This document shows, piece after piece, positions 43,525 through 43,791 of a stretch of 43,791 bases of DNA. The DNA comes from Candidatus Heimdallarchaeota archaeon. GTDB taxonomy: Archaea > Asgardarchaeota > Heimdallarchaeia > JABLTI01. The stretch spans positions 1 to 43,791 of the forward strand of contig JAHLVW010000072.1 of NCBI GenBank assembly GCA_019058275.1, written 5' to 3'. Made by a program: the position numbers and the translations under genes. Numbering within the stretch: the stretch's first letter is position 1; the number at the start of each line of letters is the position of its first letter. The notes below the pieces were generated by a model. That model was not told the origin of the DNA and did no database searches. It saw nothing but the letters and a program-made list of their open reading frames with translations.

Positions 43525-43791
43525 ATGATAAAACGAGTCTTAGTAGTAAAAAACAAACTTCCATTGGTTAATAGAAGCTATGAACCTGGTATAACCCAAG
43601 ATCAAGGTAATTCATTAGGTGAATATCAAGCGATTGTTGAAACCATATCTGGAAAAATGCTACCGGGGCAGAAAAAAGAAGAGATAATTGGTAACAATAA
43701 ACTAACATATGAATTGGATGATTCTGTACTATTTATAATTAGTTCAGATCCAAATGAAATTGGTATTTTAGAGATCTTACTGCCTGAACTA
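43525..43791 (+). CDS. longin/roadblock-like domain protein, 5' part (truncated by window end)
   Basis: An open frame from ATG 43525 to the window edge (89 codons so far). The start MIKRVLVVKNKLPLVNRSYEPG and the later LDDSVLFIISSDPNEIGILEI follow the pattern of longin-like sensor/adaptor domains in Asgard archaea, where the first strand is followed by 'G-x-P-L-x-x-R-x-F'. It parallels residues 503-570 of the propeller protein at 14.5-16.7 kb. An overlapping frame from ATG 43521 ends after 16 codons and is not a gene. Too little of the protein is visible for a firm family call. Confidence 0.55.
   Translation, partial: MIKRVLVVKNKLPLVNRSYEPGITQDQGNSLGEYQAIVETISGKMLPGQKKEEIIGNNKLTYELDDSVLFIISSDPNEIGILEILLPEL

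Noticed and set aside
43521..43571. ATG at 43521 as the start of the last gene
   Set aside because: That frame stops after 16 codons; the ATG four bases later opens the frame that runs to the window edge.
1..43791. CRISPR array, tRNA or rRNA genes
   Set aside because: No regularly spaced repeats, no cloverleaf with TTC-A type arm and no rRNA-like GC-rich conserved segment was seen in the gaps; a dedicated tRNA and covariance-model scan would settle this.

Overview
The window looks like a chromosomal stretch of an Asgard archaeon. The base composition is AT-rich. Information-processing and housekeeping genes are archaeal in type: prefoldin beta next to a DUF3194-like gene and a DHH phosphoesterase, a type II methionine aminopeptidase, a two-domain protein disulfide oxidoreductase, and TATA-box promoters with GGAGG/GGTGA-type ribosome binding sites. 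On top of these sit eukaryote-like families: two Ras/Rab-type small GTPases, longin/roadblock-like domains, a beta-propeller protein and a very large TPR solenoid. The Asgard assignment is an inference from this gene content; no marker such as rRNA lies in the window. I see no rRNA, tRNA, CRISPR array, insertion sequence or phage gene.

Layout. 1-2.2 kb: end of a myo-inositol-1-phosphate synthase gene (lipid headgroup precursor) and a HEAT-repeat protein. 2.3-7.5 kb: a heterodimeric ABC exporter (one half with a degenerate ATPase site) and an MFS transporter, all on +. 7.5-16.7 kb (-): a 2304-residue TPR solenoid ending in PCI-like winged helices, and a cytosolic FG-GAP propeller / zinc ribbon / longin-like protein. 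17-20.1 kb (+): a redox block of protein disulfide oxidoreductase, flavodiiron protein, superoxide reductase and rubrerythrin, with two clear hairpin terminators. 20.2-25 kb: a small zinc-ribbon membrane protein, an ABC-2 exporter pair, an orphan class II glutamine amidotransferase and a PfkB sugar kinase (mostly -). 25.1-29.3 kb: two small unknown or regulatory genes, then alpha-glucan metabolism (a half-length GT-B protein, a glycogen-synthase-like glycosyltransferase, and a convergent GH57 enzyme). 29.5-34.8 kb (+): pfdB, DUF3194-like, DHH phosphoesterase, an ECF energy-coupling module (A, A', T; no S), and methionine aminopeptidase. 34.9-37.2 kb: a GTPase fused to a cysteine-less thioredoxin fold, a helical unknown, and a second GTPase. 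37.4-40.5 kb (+): two unknowns and a YtcJ-like amidohydrolase. 40.5-43.3 kb (-): a tightly coupled operon of EcfT, MobB with an Fe-S-type Cys domain, a membrane-anchored molybdopterin-oxidoreductase-like domain and an ECF S-component-like protein. The window ends inside a divergently transcribed longin-like gene.

How it fits together. The redox block reduces O2 or NO, superoxide and peroxide in series, as expected for an anaerobe that meets oxygen. The glucan block suggests storage polysaccharide turnover feeding the PfkB kinase. The two ECF half-sets complement each other (A-A'-T without S, and T...S without A) and may share ATPases. The most unusual material is the solenoid plus propeller-longin pair, whose architectural parts match those of eukaryotic coat/BBSome/KICSTOR-type complexes, and the GTPase-thioredoxin fusion.
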